Part shown: one piece after another, positions 1 through 11,829 of the stretch
How the letters are laid out: every line of letters begins with the position of its first letter
How positions within the stretch are numbered: the stretch's first letter is position 1
NCBI GenBank assembly: GCA_034509735.1
Contig: JACGWO010000011.1
Coordinates: 16,405,573 to 16,469,572 of the forward strand
DNA: 64,000 nucleotides
Direction: 5' to 3'
Source of the DNA: Sesamum alatum
Lineage: Eukaryota > Streptophyta > Magnoliopsida > Lamiales > Pedaliaceae
Program-made: the position numbers and the translations under genes
The notes under the pieces: model-generated
Told to the model about the DNA's origin: nothing
The model's database searches: none
The model's input: only the letters and a program-made list of their open reading frames with translations

Positions 1-240
1 AAAATCAAAATTATACGTACAAAGGTAATTAGGAACAGTAGAACGAAATAGTGCCAACCACCGTTCCAAAGTAGGAACGGTAATCTCGTTACCGTTACTA
101 ATAATTAGGATCGCCTCTTATTGCCACGGATAGCCTCCCGTTCCTCAATCGTTCCTAATTGTAGTCCAAAAGGTTCAAATTAATTACTTACCGTTCCAAA
201 TAATAAAAAAACCGTTCCTGTTACCGTCCCAAAAAGTTAG
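1..240. repeat. Fragment of a DNA transposon with subterminal repeats
   Basis: A short motif (ACCGTTCC and its complement GGAACGGT) recurs at least five times in both orientations within 240 bases. Dense short repeats in both orientations are typical of the subterminal regions of plant CACTA or Mutator-like elements. No terminus or target duplication is visible because the window starts inside it, so the class is a guess. Confidence 0.35.
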
Positions 241-1140
241 AGATGAATACAACTAGGTTTACGTTTTAAGAAGAAACAAATAATAATAGAATCATATTTT
301 ACTAAGTTTTCTTAGTTATATTTATAATTTATAGAATTATTAATTTATAATATTGAATGGACCATAAATTTATATAAGGGTCTTCTGAAAAATTATTATC
401 TTATTAATTTAATTGTCGAAATTAATAGTTTTGACCTTGGGTTCAAGTCGCGACCTAGAAAAATTATTATTTTAGAGAAGGTATTAATTTATGGAGTATT
501 TAGAGGTTCTAATGTATTTGAAAAAAATCATAGTTTGGTTAACATTTCACATATTCGACATGAAAAAGTGGAAAAAATTATTACTTAGAATTTTCCTTTT
601 TTTATGGCAGACAACTGTTTATTTATTTGTTTTTGTAGTCATAATTATGAAGAACCCTATCTATACATGAAAAAAACATATGGCCTGTTTGATAATTCCA
701 AAAATATAATATTATTATATTTATATCTCTATACATATTTCATTCACTTATAAATCGACTCATAGAGATACTTAACCAATGTGAATTATAAAAAAAATTG
801 ATGACAAATATTAATTATACTTGAATTATTTTCAAAATATTATCAATTACAAAATTAAGTTAAATCAACACAATTTTCATAAAATTCAAACTTTAACTAG
901 TTTTGCTAAACACTGTCTTAAATAACTTTGACCATATTATATTACTCAATCTGTCTTGATTTTTTTTAAAAAAAAATAAAGACCGCCCTTGCTTTCAGAG
1001 CTTTTCCGTAGGAAAGCTGTCAATTCCATTATGATTTTTTGCAGCAAAAAATCATATCAAATATTTTATTATATCAAAATATTAATACTTCTATCCCTGA
1101 TTCAAAACTCACCATTGGCCAGAAATCATAATTTTGTGAC
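241..1140. other. AT-rich intergenic sequence upstream of the X8 gene
   Basis: No open reading frame, repeat or transposon terminus could be supported here. It is the upstream region of the gene that starts at 1197. Confidence 0.5.
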
Positions 1141-1148
1141 TCTCCCCT

Positions 1149-1156
1149 TATATAAA
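1149..1156 (+). promoter_or_regulatory. TATA box of the X8-domain gene
   Basis: TATATAAA lies 41 bases before the ATG at 1197, in a more GC-balanced stretch than its surroundings. The implied 5' untranslated leader would be only about 10-15 bases. Confidence 0.5.
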
Positions 1157-1196
1157 GACTAATGAGGTGGAGGAGAACAATAACAAAAATCATTTT

Positions 1197-4100
1197 ATGG
1201 CTAAATTGCTTCTCCTCTTCTCATACCTATGGTTGCTTTTTTGCCTTCCTACTTGCAAGGTGAGACTCTATTATAAATACACACGTGTATATATATAGGG
1301 TTAATTGCAATTTCAGTCCTCTATATATGGGGTTTGGCACATTAGGCTCGATAAAAAAAATTGATTTGGCAATTTAATCCACCAATTCAAGTTTTCGTGG
1401 ATTGATTATTAATTTATTGTTTTGGAATTTTTCAAGGTGAATTTTTTCAAGTGTACGTCAAATAAGGGTATGAAATTTGGGATTTGAAAATTTTGCTAAA
1501 AAGAGTCCTCAATCCATGAAAATTGATAAATTAATGGACTAAATTGCCAAATTATTAACTTTTCTTGAGAAAAAAACTGCGACGCCCACACATATAGATA
1601 GGACGAAAAATGCAATTAATATATAGATGTATAGAAAAAGTTGAGTGATTTTTGCTTCAATTACCGTTATGGGACACAGAATGCCCTCAAGATCACATGT
1701 CATTTGTAGAAATACTTACAGATTACAGACTGATGTAGCTATGATATATATCAATAGAGAGAATTGAACACTCAGCCTTTTTATAGAAATCTAATCGTCC
1801 TTATTAATTGAACCAGCGTGCACCAACTACTATAACAATATTGCGACTATTGAATTTCATCCCCCACATTATTAATCAAGGGCAGAATAGTCTTTCCAAT
1901 AAAGTGTTAACCGAGCTATGATATTTGCAGGCGAGCCCTTCATGGTGTGTTGCAAAGCGTAAAGTTGAAAATTTGAAGTTGAGCGCATTTGTAAGGTCTA
2001 CCTGCAGAAAAAATCCCAATGGTTGTCGAATCATCCTACCCGGAGGGCTATGTTTTGATGCATATTCGAATATGGTAACAAGGACTCGGTCACAAGCATC
2101 TTTTCTACTTCATAGAATCTATGGTGAAACAAAACGTTGCAATAAGGAGTTGGGAGAAATAATATATCATTATCCATGTAAGTAATTAGTTTAATTATTT
2201 TTTTATAAATATGATTAATTGTCTTACTCAGTCACTACAAGAAATATAATATTTAACTATGGCTAATTGCTATGGTTAATATTAAATAGTCGTAGCAAAT
2301 AGTCATTGACCACGGCCTCGTAACGGTTGTCGACCGTGGTTTTTGCGATGGTGGCTAAAACATTTGAGATGGTGAATATTTTTACTACGGCTAAAAAGCC
2401 GTGGCAAATAAGTTTTTTATGGTGAAAAAACTAGTTTTTGCATTGATTTTATTTAATATTAGTTAATAATAGTTATCCACAACGGTTTTTAGTCATAGTA
2501 ATTAAAAGTGTAGCCAATAATGATTTTTTTCCTAGTGAATCATTCAAATAATAGAAAAAACATTTCTTTTTTTAAATAGAAATAGTCAAATATTGAAGTT
2601 TATAGGACTTTAATCTACCGGCTTATAATTGTGAGGTTTAGCCAGCAATTATTCCTGTTCTTTCATCACTTATTTATTAAGTTTTTGAACAATATATTGG
2701 AAAAAATAGTGATATTTGCAATTCAATCATATTTTTATTTAGTAATTGGCAAAAATACCTATAGTTTAGATCGACCACTGTTTAATTTTCATGAGATAAA
2801 TATATTTTGATAATCTATTTTTCTCCTACTTAATGGTAATAATGGAGTAAAATAACCGTGGAAATATGTTTAAAATTGGTATTGAGTTGGACGAGACATT
2901 AAAACTTGTGAACATTAAGAATATTTAATAATTCTTACATATAAATAATATATCATATTCAAAGTACTTTTCATTCTCCTAAAAATTTCAATATATTAAA
3001 AATATTCTGAAATAAAGGATTTTGAATTTTTTTTTTCTCTATTTTATTTTATTCTTTCAACATGCTAATTAGTTCATTGCATGTTCTTTTTGCCTCTAAA
3101 ATTTTTTTCGAGAAAATAACGCACTCAAAATGAATTTATTTTATATCAGTGGGACAATCGGACCATAGTCACCATATGTAATTAATAATTTCACATGATT
3201 CCTTATTATGATGCTTTATTCATATGTTTCTCTTTGCTATTATTTAGAATTCTTCGTACTTTCTTTGTAAAATGTCCATAATATTATTGTGCATGTCCAC
3301 TTCGATAATTGAAATTAGGGTAAATTACATTGACACTCCCTAATGTTAAGTTCAATTACATAAATACTCCCTGTTTTTTGCGAAATTATAGCTATATCCC
3401 CTGAAATTGTAATTGTATTACAACTACACCCTTTATTCAAAGAAAAAGCTTATACTAATACCCCCTTAAAAAATATTACACTAACACCCCTCAGAGATTG
3501 TGCTGTAATTTCGCAAAAGACAGAGGGTGTTTGTGTAATTGGGTCCAATCTCAAGAGGTGTCAATGTAATTTACCCTTGAAATTATAGTTAAACAATGGT
3601 TACTGAAAAAAAAAATATTTTTTCAGTTAGACCTAACTTGGTAAAAAATTGAGGCCCCGTAACTATAAAATTTTGAGTATAATGTCATTAATTATGTAGT
3701 TGTTGTTAACAATAATTATTTATCTAATTTAATAATAGTTGTTCATTAGTTATACTGTTATGCTTGTAAATAATAAAAATCATAATGTAATTGTAATTGA
3801 TTCATTAAAAAAAAATAATATATACCATTGTGAAGATATAATTAATTAAAATTAGTAGATGTAGCACGTCATCCCTGCGTGCATGTAATAAATAATATTT
3901 CACATTTTAAAATATATTATAAATAAGAAAACAAATACAGATAAACCAACACATCACATTTCAAAAAAGAAAAAAGAAACAAAGAAAGGAAAAAAATAAA
4001 GAAAAGAAAATCAACTTAAGAATATTATTGGCATAACAAAAAATTGGTATCAAGATGTAAGGAGTCGCTCTTTATGATAAAAAAAAGTAGGATTTTCTTT

Positions 4101-4488
4101 TTATATTAGTATAGATCAATGATAAAAACAGACAATTCAAAACTTTATGGTGAATTTGTCAATTAACTCATATGAATTCTTTTAGTGTGAAATACGGTCA
4201 TAATGGCTAATTGTCAAATGAAAAAATTAAAAAGAACTTTTATTTCATTTTTATATATAACACATATTAGTTTCATGGGCTATCCCAGTTTTCTTCCTTT
4301 TTCGTAATTTCATCATCTCTTCCTAAATTGATGAAAATGCAGGATTAGCTGCTTAAGCCTTAATGAATATAAATTATCGGGAAAAAATTTCTAACTTATT
4401 TGTGACTTTATTTTTTGCAGCCCGAACAACCATTGGACGAATATCTTTTAGCTTTCTATGCTTTGCTCCAGTCAATTATAAGGGCTAG
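1197..4488 (+). CDS. Small secreted X8/CBM43-like protein (three exons)
   Basis: Exons are 1197-1259, 1931-2177 and 4421-4488, giving about 126 residues. Exon 1 encodes a hydrophobic signal peptide (MAKLLLLFSYLWLLFCLPTC) and stops at AAG|GTGAGA. Exon 2, after TTTGCAG, carries an X8-like pattern: WCVAK, then cysteines in STC, NGC, GLC and KRC, with the IILPGGLCF segment resembling the I-P-x-G-x-C-F core of plant X8 (beta-1,3-glucan binding, CBM43) domains. A GTAAGT donor at 2178 joins in frame to a TTTTTTGCAG acceptor at 4420, and exon 3 supplies a sixth cysteine before TAG. If intron 2 were retained, the protein would end a few residues later as ...YPCK, also with six cysteines, so the C-terminus is uncertain. 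Stand-alone X8 proteins act at the cell wall or plasmodesmata. Spacing between the last cysteines is unusual, and the gene could be decaying. Confidence 0.6.
1299..1619. mobile_element. MITE in intron 1 of the X8 gene
   Basis: The ends form an imperfect inverted repeat of about 30 bases: the left begins GGTTAATTGCAATTTCAGTC, and the reverse complement of the right reads TTAATTGCATTTTTCGTCC. TATATAG-type sequence flanks both sides and may be the target duplication, but the AT-rich context makes this weak. Confidence 0.55.
2233..2537. mobile_element. Small non-autonomous CACTA element in X8 intron 2
   Basis: It starts CACTACAAGAAA and ends TTTTTTTCCTAGTG, the inverted CACTA/TAGTG termini of En/Spm elements. 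Inside, short GGCTA and CGTGG-type motifs recur in both orientations, as in CACTA subterminal regions. Flanks are AGT and AAT, one mismatch from a 3-bp target duplication. It is about 305 bp and carries no coding capacity. Confidence 0.7.
3108..3830 (+). repeat. Segmental duplication, copy 1 (X8 intron 2)
   Basis: This intron segment matches 12227-12286, 13225-13505 and about 16640-16746 in the same order and orientation, the second copy being interrupted by several insertions. Shared landmarks include AATAACGCACTCAAA, TAATTTCACATGATTCC, TATTGTGCATGTCCACTT and GTAATTGTAATTGATTCATT. It is evidence that the X8 gene region was duplicated. Confidence 0.75.
3318..3576. mobile_element. Mutator-like MITE, 259 bp, with 9-bp target duplication
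   Basis: Termini are inverted repeats: GGGTAAATTACATTGACA at the left, TGTCAATGTAATTTACCC at the right. TTGAAATTA is present on both sides (3309-3317 and 3577-3585), the 9-bp duplication expected of Mutator-like transposition. The paralogous copy near 13340 has a single TTGAAATTA and no insert, which confirms the boundaries. Confidence 0.85.
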
Positions 4489-4982
4489 TCGAGTATAGCT
4501 TTATAGACTTGTACTTGTTCAAGCTTTTTTATTAGTAAAATAAAAAATAAAAATATACTTACAAATTGGGTAAAAACGGAAGTTGCTATATGTCAAAGTA
4601 ATAATTTAATTTGATTAATTTCTAGTATATTGTGTAAATATACAATATTACTATATATCCTACATATTTTTTATTTTTGCCCAGATTTCTGTATTTTGGC
4701 GAGATAATTTTGTCATAAATTTTTTATTTTGATGAATTAATACTTAATCAATAATTTTGGAGCAAGCATTCACCAAAAAAAAAAAAAAAAAAAAGGAAAT
4801 ATTGAGAGAGACAAGCCCGTGAAATAAAAATCCTTATTGAAATACTAATTTTCACCATTTGAAGGTGGCATTTATAGAATTTGAATTAATATTAATGTAG
4901 AAAAAAGAATTATTCTCTTTTGAAAGAAAACCACCTTAGATTAGATTAACAGTCATGTGACAATGCATATAACAAACAATCA
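4489..4982. other. 3' flank of the X8 gene
   Basis: No gene seen. The stretch 4500-4880 matches 60880-61113 and 62261-62480 (shared words include GAAGTTGCTA, TTTTTGCCCA and TATTTTGGCGAGATA), so it belongs to the triplicated unit. A run of about 20 A residues sits near 4775. Confidence 0.55.
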
Positions 4983-6916
4983 TGGAGGTTGCAAATAATG
5001 TTGAAAAGAGTTTGACTGACATCCTAGCTAACAAATGTGCAACCGAATTTGCCGCCCGTGGAACATGCATAAGTTCAACAACATCAACAGTGTCAATAGA
5101 AGAGCATATGTCCTTAATGATAGGACCTATTGCAGTTGCTCACCTCCAGTTGTATTTAACTAGTGTTTTCTATTCCTCTCTAGAGTTAGTATGGGTCAGT
5201 ACACCTCTCATTGGTAAAAATTACATGAACTGGAGGTACGCCGTTCGTTGAGCTCTTTGTGCGAAGATGAAGCTAGGCTTAATCGATGGCACGATTGCGA
5301 AACCTGCAGTCACAGATCCGAGGTTTGAGCAGTGGATCCGCGTGGATAGCATGGTGACCACGTGATTTTGAACACCATTGCGAAGGAGATCACAGGTGCC
5401 TTCCAATATACCAAGTCTTCTCGGAGCCTATGGCTAGAGTTGGAGAAAAGGTATGGGGAATGTAATGGCTCTCTGCTATATCAGTTACAATGCCAGATCA
5501 CTACTTCAGGACAGGGAGACATGTTGGTCTTAGACTATTTCACGAATTTGAAGCAACTATGGGATGAGTATGAAGTGTTATTACCACCACCACAATGCAC
5601 TTCTGTTGGATGCACATGTGATCTCTTTGAAAAAGTAGCAGCTCAGACTCGATTTACACAGCTGATCCAGTTCCTAATGGGACTAAATGAAGGATTCGAG
5701 CACGTACGAAGCCAGTTACTTGTGTTAGATCCAATACCCTCTGGGAATCGTGTGTATTCTATGGTGCAAAGAGTGGAAAGACAAACAAGTGCAAATTGTT
5801 CTGGGGGACAGTGGTGACAATGTAGCCTTGCAGACACGGTTGGCTGCGAGGAAGGATAATGGTCAGAGATGAGGTGGAAACAGATGGAAATTTGTGGACA
5901 AAAGATTGGTGTACTGTGAAACTTGTGGGAGGATAGGCCACACTAAAGAATCATGCTTCAAGATACATGGCACACCAAATTGGTACAATAAGCTGGTGGA
6001 AAAAAGAAAGAAAAGGACTAGAAATGTGAAGGCATATGCAGTGGAGATTGAGAGGTCTAAACAGACAAAAGGCCAGGAACTAAAGGACCTGATGTCACAG
6101 GAGATAGCCAAATTGGTGAAGGAAAGTATTCCAAATGATCCTATACATGTCAATTACGCACAACTCAAGGATTATGCAAGTAACTGCTCCTAGCTTTGAA
6201 AATAGTAATGTGCATCACCTCAAATTCCTTTGATCATCTATCCCGTACACTCCTGATACCAAAGTACATCTTCATGATGGCAGTGTTCAAACTATTTCAC
6301 ATACTGACACCATTACACTGCACAACCAATTCATTCTTAAACATGTGCTCCTTGTTCCAAACTTTAAGTTCAATCTCTTGTCGATTCCAAGGCTATGTAC
6401 TACTCTCCAACTCGTTGCATTTTTCAGGCCCTGAAGACTAAGAAGTTCTTGCAGTAGGCAAGAGGGTGCGGAACCTATACATTCTGGACTCCAACAACTT
6501 TAACTGTGTCACATTTTTTACAAAGATATTCTTGTTATGTGCAGAACTCTACTCCTTGTAATAATGCCTTGTGGCATTGTAGATTAGGCTATCCTTCTTC
6601 ATCTATACTACATCACATTCCAAATAAAAGGATAGTTGATTCTATGAGCACCTATGAATTTTCTATCTGCCCTCTTGCAAAGCAACATAGCCATCCTTTT
6701 CGTACCAGTCACATACACACTACAATAGCCTTTGAACTTCTACACATGGATATATGGGGCCCTTTCAAACAACCTACTTTAACAGGGTGTCATTAGTTCC
6801 TTACCATAGTGGACGATTATACTCGATCCACATGGACTTTTCTCCTATACAAATCCCAGTTTGTGTGCACACTACAAACTTTCCTAAACCAAATAGCCAC
6901 ACAATTCAAAACCAAG
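4983..6916 (+). pseudogene. Degenerate Ty1/copia gag-integrase fragment
   Basis: Fragments in shifting frames read as a copia polyprotein. A gag N-terminus (VSTPLIGKNYMNWRYAVR, then MKLGLIDGTIAKPAVTDPRF) is followed by the gag core at 5362-5817 (about 150 residues, LWLELEKRYGECNG). Next come a CCHC zinc knuckle at 5894-6193 (C-x2-C-x4-H-x4-C in CETCGRIGHTKESC), a GAG-pre-integrase segment at 6506-6796 (LWHCRLGYPSSSILHHIP), and the start of the integrase core (LLHMDIWGPF, TIVDDYTRSTWTFLLYKS). Stops and small indels break it throughout. It ends abruptly at an AAT microsatellite, and no LTR or reverse transcriptase remains. Capsid, integrase and insertion functions are inferred from the family; nothing here can be active. 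Confidence 0.8.
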
Positions 6917-6933
6917 GTTAAATACGAATACAA

Positions 6934-6935
6934 AC

Positions 6936-6981
<46 letters not shown>
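6934..6981. repeat. (AAT)n microsatellite
   Basis: About sixteen tandem ATA/TAA triplets lie exactly where the copia fragment stops. Confidence 0.9.
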
Positions 6982-6982
<1 letters not shown>

Positions 6983-7574
6983 TAACAACAATAATCGAAT
7001 ACTTTTTGTTGGTATCAGATAATATGTATAAATATGCAAATGTAAAATACTATATATAAATATGCAAATGAGATATATCAATTAATTAACTAATTCTTGT
7101 TATTGGTAATCTTCTACCCTTTTTTATGCTATTGATAAATGTAAGAACTTGAAATAGATGATATTATTATTTCGTTACAATACATTTTCATAATCATCTT
7201 ATTTTATTTCAAATATAATGTTTGTTTAATATTTATATATTATTATGATCAGTTTCCTATATAATTTTATTCGCAATAAGATTTTTTTCACAATCTTATT
7301 AATATAAAAAATTAGCAAGCTTTTTATTAGTTGTGGCTAATATTTTGACGCCACTTGCAGAAACAACGATTTATGACTGTTGCAGGGCCATGGTTAGTTT
7401 GTATTCATTAGGATTTTTTCTTTTGGCCATAGTAATTAATCATAGTGAAAAATCATATTTCTTCTAATGTGTATTTACATTGTTGCCAATTATCACTATA
7501 ACAAAATGCATTTATTATGAAAAAATAATTTTAATAAAAGCATAAGTCCTCACAAAATAATAATATAATTATAC
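6982..7574. other. AT-rich stretch with a possible CACTA end
   Basis: No gene. At 7320-7471, words such as GTGGCTAATA and GGCCATAGTAATTA resemble the CACTA element at 2233-2537. It ends TTTCTTCTAATGTG, which looks like a decayed CACTA terminus (TTTCTTGTAGTG). Confidence 0.35.
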
Positions 7575-7747
7575 AAGTGATTGATTTTATACTAAAGACC
7601 GCAAAAACCGCCCAAATCTGTCCCAACCCAATTAGACCGCAAAGTGTTTTGATGATTGTTAGGTTGGGTTTCGGTTAAACTTCCTAAAAACCACAATCAT
7701 TGGGCCAAAAAATTACCTAAATTGGCCCAACTGCGCGTACGCTTCTA
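7575..7747 (-). mobile_element. Terminal fragment of a hAT-like element
   Basis: This is an inverted, diverged copy of the left end of the hAT-like element at 14726-16550. Both contain the CGGTCTAATTGGGTTGGGA-type sequence and end outward in TAGAAG(T/C)GTACGCG. Only about 170 bp remain, directly abutting LINE sequence. Confidence 0.65.
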
Positions 7748-9360
7748 CCTGTCCCCCTGGTAGGAACGGAACCATGCACCGCGCCATCGAAGTTGAATTT
7801 GATGAATCCCTGTCGAGGGGGAACCCATCGTCCGTTTGCATCTAAACATCGTGATTGCACCACTGGAACATATTGATTTCAAATGCTGAAAGAAAGTCGG
7901 TGGCGAAGTTCACTGTCTCAGGTGGTTTGGCCGTCGTACTGTGCCACAATCTCTGATTTCTGGACCACCAAAGCGACCAAATGAGTACCGAGTAGAGTGA
8001 AAATTGGTGAGGATCAACACGAGCATGGACATGTCTAAACCAGTCTTCCATCTCCATAGTTATTGTCCCGCTTGAGATAATAATTTTTCAGACTACCCTT
8101 CTAACCGCCTTGTAACCTTATCCGTCACAAATTTATATAGTAGACGTGTTGAACGACCGACCACCTCTAGGAGTCCCAAATAAGTACCACCTTGTTCCAT
8201 CGCCCGTACACTGGAGGCATATTTCTAGTATTCAATATATAAAAAACAAGTTCAATAATATTAGGACCCCTAACATGCCATAATTGTTTATAAAAAATAG
8301 GGGGAAGCCATTTGGACCGGGAGACTTCAAAAGACATATTTGAGAAAGAGATCGGAATACCTCATTAGCAGTGTATGGCCTCAGTAGCGAAGCATTCATC
8401 TCCAGGCTCATTCTTGGTGCTATCAGCCAACGGTCTCTCTCATGTCTTTCTCTATTGGGTTGTCGGACCGAGAAAGATTGGAAAAATAACCATTGACAAT
8501 ATCCTGCATTAACGACTTCTCCTCAGTCCAAATTCCATCATCTTTATCCGAGCATGAAAGTACTGAGTGTTACGATCATTGAATTTTATCCATTTCGTTT
8601 TGGCTCGTTGTTCCCATTTACCTGCTTTAGTTTGGAACGGAGGACATCTGAATGAAGATTAGAGGTTGTACATATCGTACCCTCCCTAAGTACCGTGAGT
8701 TCCACCTCCAACTCCTTCATGCATTGTTTTGGAGCAACTAGCTGTCAGTGCCAAGCAGTAAGGCCTAATGCACAACTCTTCAATCGACCCCTCACTCGCA
8801 ATCCCACTGACATAGCTGAACCCAGAAAACCAAGACAACCTATCCCTCGTCGGTTATAACTGAAGAACATGAACATGATTTGAATAAGGGCATGGTAGAG
8901 GTTTAGCACAAGCATCAGAAAAGCGGACACGCAACAAAGCATTCGCACATGTCTGATCAAGATGTTCATGATAGGGTGAGGAGCCTCTCTATTGTTTGAC
9001 CACGTAAACCGGATCCCTCAAAACCCAATATCAGAAAGTCCACTATGATGCAAGGCATTGGAGAATTCTGTCATTTGCCACAAAGGCTGCTGGCATCCCC
9101 TACTCTTTTCCCGTTGCTCCAAAATCTCTTAAAATCACCTACACAAAGCCACGGAAAAGAAGATTGGAAACTCAATTTTTCTAGTAAAGACCAAGAGAAT
9201 TTTCACAGTCGAGCTTCTGGAGCTCCATAAAATCTTGTGAATCGCCGTGTGATACCGGGATCAACTTGATGAATAATATAACATCGATATGATTCTTCGA
9301 CAAACTGAGAAGTTGAACATCAACTTTTGGATGCCACAATAAAGCAAGACCCCGAACATA
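7748..9360 (-). pseudogene. Degenerate L1-type LINE fragment (endonuclease to RNase H)
   Basis: Reading the minus strand from 9360 down, an endonuclease-like start (VRGLALLWHPKVDVQLLS, then SKNHIDVILF) is followed by broken reverse-transcriptase-associated sequence. At 8057-7842 a segment (LIWSLWWSRNQRLWH) resembles the C-terminal region of plant LINEs. Near 7830-7760 is GRWVPPRQGFIKFNFDGA, the start of an RVT_3-type RNase H domain, cut off by the hAT fragment. The order endonuclease to RNase H matches plant L1 elements of the RNase H-bearing type. The coding region is compressed and full of stops, so most of the reverse transcriptase is deleted. Confidence 0.7.
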
Positions 9361-10112
9361 TCAAATAAATCATATGTACATATCTAATTAGATCTAAGAG
9401 TGATTCTAATTAGATCCCCATCAATTTTCTTGCCATTTAATCTTATCTTGATTAATATGTATTAATTAAATAAATTGTTTGTTGCTATTTCATAAATACA
9501 TATATCCATTTCCTTTATTACATTTTGATTATTAAAGAAATACATAATAAAAATGAAAAATATATTACATTTTAATTGGAGAATTATTTTTCTATTTTAT
9601 TTCAGATGAAAAATCGCATTAATGAATGCCCAAAGGGATGCTCATTTGTTTATAGAATGAACGTTGCTTATTTATTTTTTGAAAAGTACTTGTATGTATT
9701 TTTAAGTATCTGATGAAATGCACTTAAATGACCATTTAATTAAAGTGAGAGAAAAAAATAATTCAATGTAAAAGTATACACTTATCAACAAGGATTTTTG
9801 CCCAAATTGCAAGATCACATCCAACCAATCCGATAAGGAGTGTTTGGTTACTTTCATTAAATTGTATAGAAATTACATAGCAAGTAATTAAATACACTTG
9901 TTATATGATTAGTTTCGAATTAGTGGAGCCCTGTTGGTGTGGAATTTCTCTACAATAAATTTGTAGGCTTCGATATCTAAAAGTTTATTATACAAATTTC
10001 CAAACACTTTCTTGCTTAAAATTGTTTTATATCAAATAATACTGAACGTTCTGTCTCAAAAAAAAAGAAAAAAAAAATTGAAATCCACACTAGCAATATC
10101 ATTCCACTCTTC
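9361..10112. other. 3' flank of AGP copy 1, shared by all copies
   Basis: No gene. The stretch 9480-9830 recurs inverted at 18056-18385. The stretch 9830-10112 recurs at 55913-56157, and 9680-10112 recurs at 62450-62890. It is part of the triplicated unit. Confidence 0.6.
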
Positions 10113-10307
10113 TTAGTGTACATAGAAGGCAAAGAAGGATAAGATGGTGGCTCCCACCAAGGACCCCAAGGTCGGCAAGGAAACCATGGCATTGCTGGTC
10201 GGGACAGGCATCGGAGCTGGCGCCTCAGAGATCGTGGTGGCAACAACGACGCTCATGGAGGCAGTGGCCATGATGACTGCGGTGCAAGCAATCTTCTTCA
10301 TTTCCAT
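10113..10307 (-). CDS. Arabinogalactan peptide, AGP23-like, copy 1
   Basis: A 64-residue intronless protein starts MEMKKIAC. An N-terminal signal peptide (about residues 1-24) precedes a very short mature backbone with Ala/Pro dipeptides (SEAPAPMPVPTS, about 27-38), the sites where proline would be hydroxylated and arabinogalactan added. A hydrophobic tail (about 43-64, LGSLVGATILSFFAFYVH) fits a GPI-anchor signal. This layout and the MEMKKIAC start match plant AG-peptides of the AGP23 type, which are cell-surface proteoglycans often expressed in pollen (family knowledge). A longer in-frame start at 10352 exists, but the other two copies and the family favour 10307. Copy 2 differs at only six residues. 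Confidence 0.85.
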   Translation of the reverse strand: MEMKKIACTAVIMATASMSVVVATTISEAPAPMPVPTSNAMVSLPTLGSLVGATILSFFAFYVH

Positions 10308-10440
10308 AATAGTGGAAACTTTGGTAAAAAATTGCCAAAGAGAATTGATCACAACAATCGCCGACCGAGTCCGGCCTGTTTATTTTTGCACGTATGTGTT
10401 GGTTCTTGTTGTGAATGGAAAAGGTGGTATTTGAAGAATT

Positions 10441-10449
10441 TTTATATAG
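10441..10449 (-). promoter_or_regulatory. TATA box of AGP copy 1
   Basis: On the minus strand this reads CTATATAAA, about 135 bases before the ATG. The same element with similar context stands at the same distance in all three AGP copies. Confidence 0.75.
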
Positions 10450-10855
10450 TGGTATATGTCTACATTTAGAGATAATTCGAGTCAATAACTACCATTAATT
10501 TTTCATCAAACTATTTTTAGATGTTATTCGACGTTGCTCCTTTAATATAGGGATAAAATTCAAGAATGTATTTAGAAATATTGTACTCAGATATATATCA
10601 TAAATAAGTACTTCTTGTATCAAAATAATACTTTAATATGTATAAAGGAGCAAATATTTTATGACTTTTTATGTTTCAAAAACTAAAATATGCACATCTA
10701 GATTTCGTAAAGGATTAGTTTAGTTTGGTTATTTTTTTTTTTTCTGTCAAAAGTATAATTATTTATATCTAGAAAGTTTTGATGATATTGCTTTTTAAAC
10801 ATTACATCTACAAAATTTTTCTACTAATTTTTAGATTACAAAGTTGGTTTAGTGA

Positions 10856-11793
10856 GTTTTATTGGTCCAATGACTCCAACCCAAAGGAATATGCTTCAAT
10901 GCATACTCGGGTCTCTTTGACCCTAGACCTGGTGCTGTGCACTGGGTGGTAATTAAGATGACTTTTCAAATTTAATGGGTTTGGTTCTCTTTTTACATTA
11001 TGTAGCATTATTTATACTTTTACTTAATTCTTTTATATATAATTTTGAAGCCCATTTAACTTGTAAAATAATAAAATAAATTTATGTGGATTCTAACATG
11101 ATAAAAAAGTTATCATTTTAATATAGTAACAAAAATTAAATAATTTCTTAAAAAGGGTGAAATCTTTAAATGTATATTTACAAAATAATAAAACGAACTT
11201 AAATTGGTGTTTAAAAATTATTAAAAAATAAAATGTGTTTTTATACCATAAAAATTGTATAGCTCAAAAAATTGACTTAAGCAATGCAGGACAAAGCTTT
11301 TCCAAGCTACAACGACATTAGTTCATGGAAGATACTGTCAAAATCGATCATAGAAGTTCAATTCAAAATTGAGAAAATTTAACTTCTGCTCATGACGAAA
11401 ATAAAAATGGGATAAGGTTTCACTTTATTGCATTATACATACACCCATTTTTTTTTTACTGTACCATTAAAACTCATATAAGTTTATTTCGTTATATTAT
11501 AAAAAATTATTTAATTTTTTTGACTATTTCTAATACCCATTCAAGTTCATTACATGATAGTATAAAAACACATAAGTTTTTAACAACTTTTAAACACCCT
11601 TTTAAGTTCATTTTATTATTTCGTAAATACAAATTTAAAAATTTCACTATTTTTAAGAAACTATTTAAATTTTTATTACTATATTAAAATGATTTTTTTT
11701 ATCACTTTACAAAATTCACTCAGATTTATTTCATTATTTTACAAGTTAAATGGACTTAAAAAATATAAATAGACACACAATATAAGAACAAAG

Positions 11794-11829
<36 letters not shown>

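Noticed and set aside
7842..8057. Independent small gene on the minus strand
   Set aside because: It fits the C-terminal region of a LINE immediately before its RNase H segment, so it is a LINE piece rather than a host gene.
10144..10434. Plus-strand open frames (MVAPTKDPKVGKE... type) conserved opposite all three AGP genes (also 56189-56458 and 62819-63130)
   Set aside because: They are antisense shadows of the AGP genes. Conservation follows from the minus-strand codons, C-termini differ between copies, and no promoter is seen on that strand.
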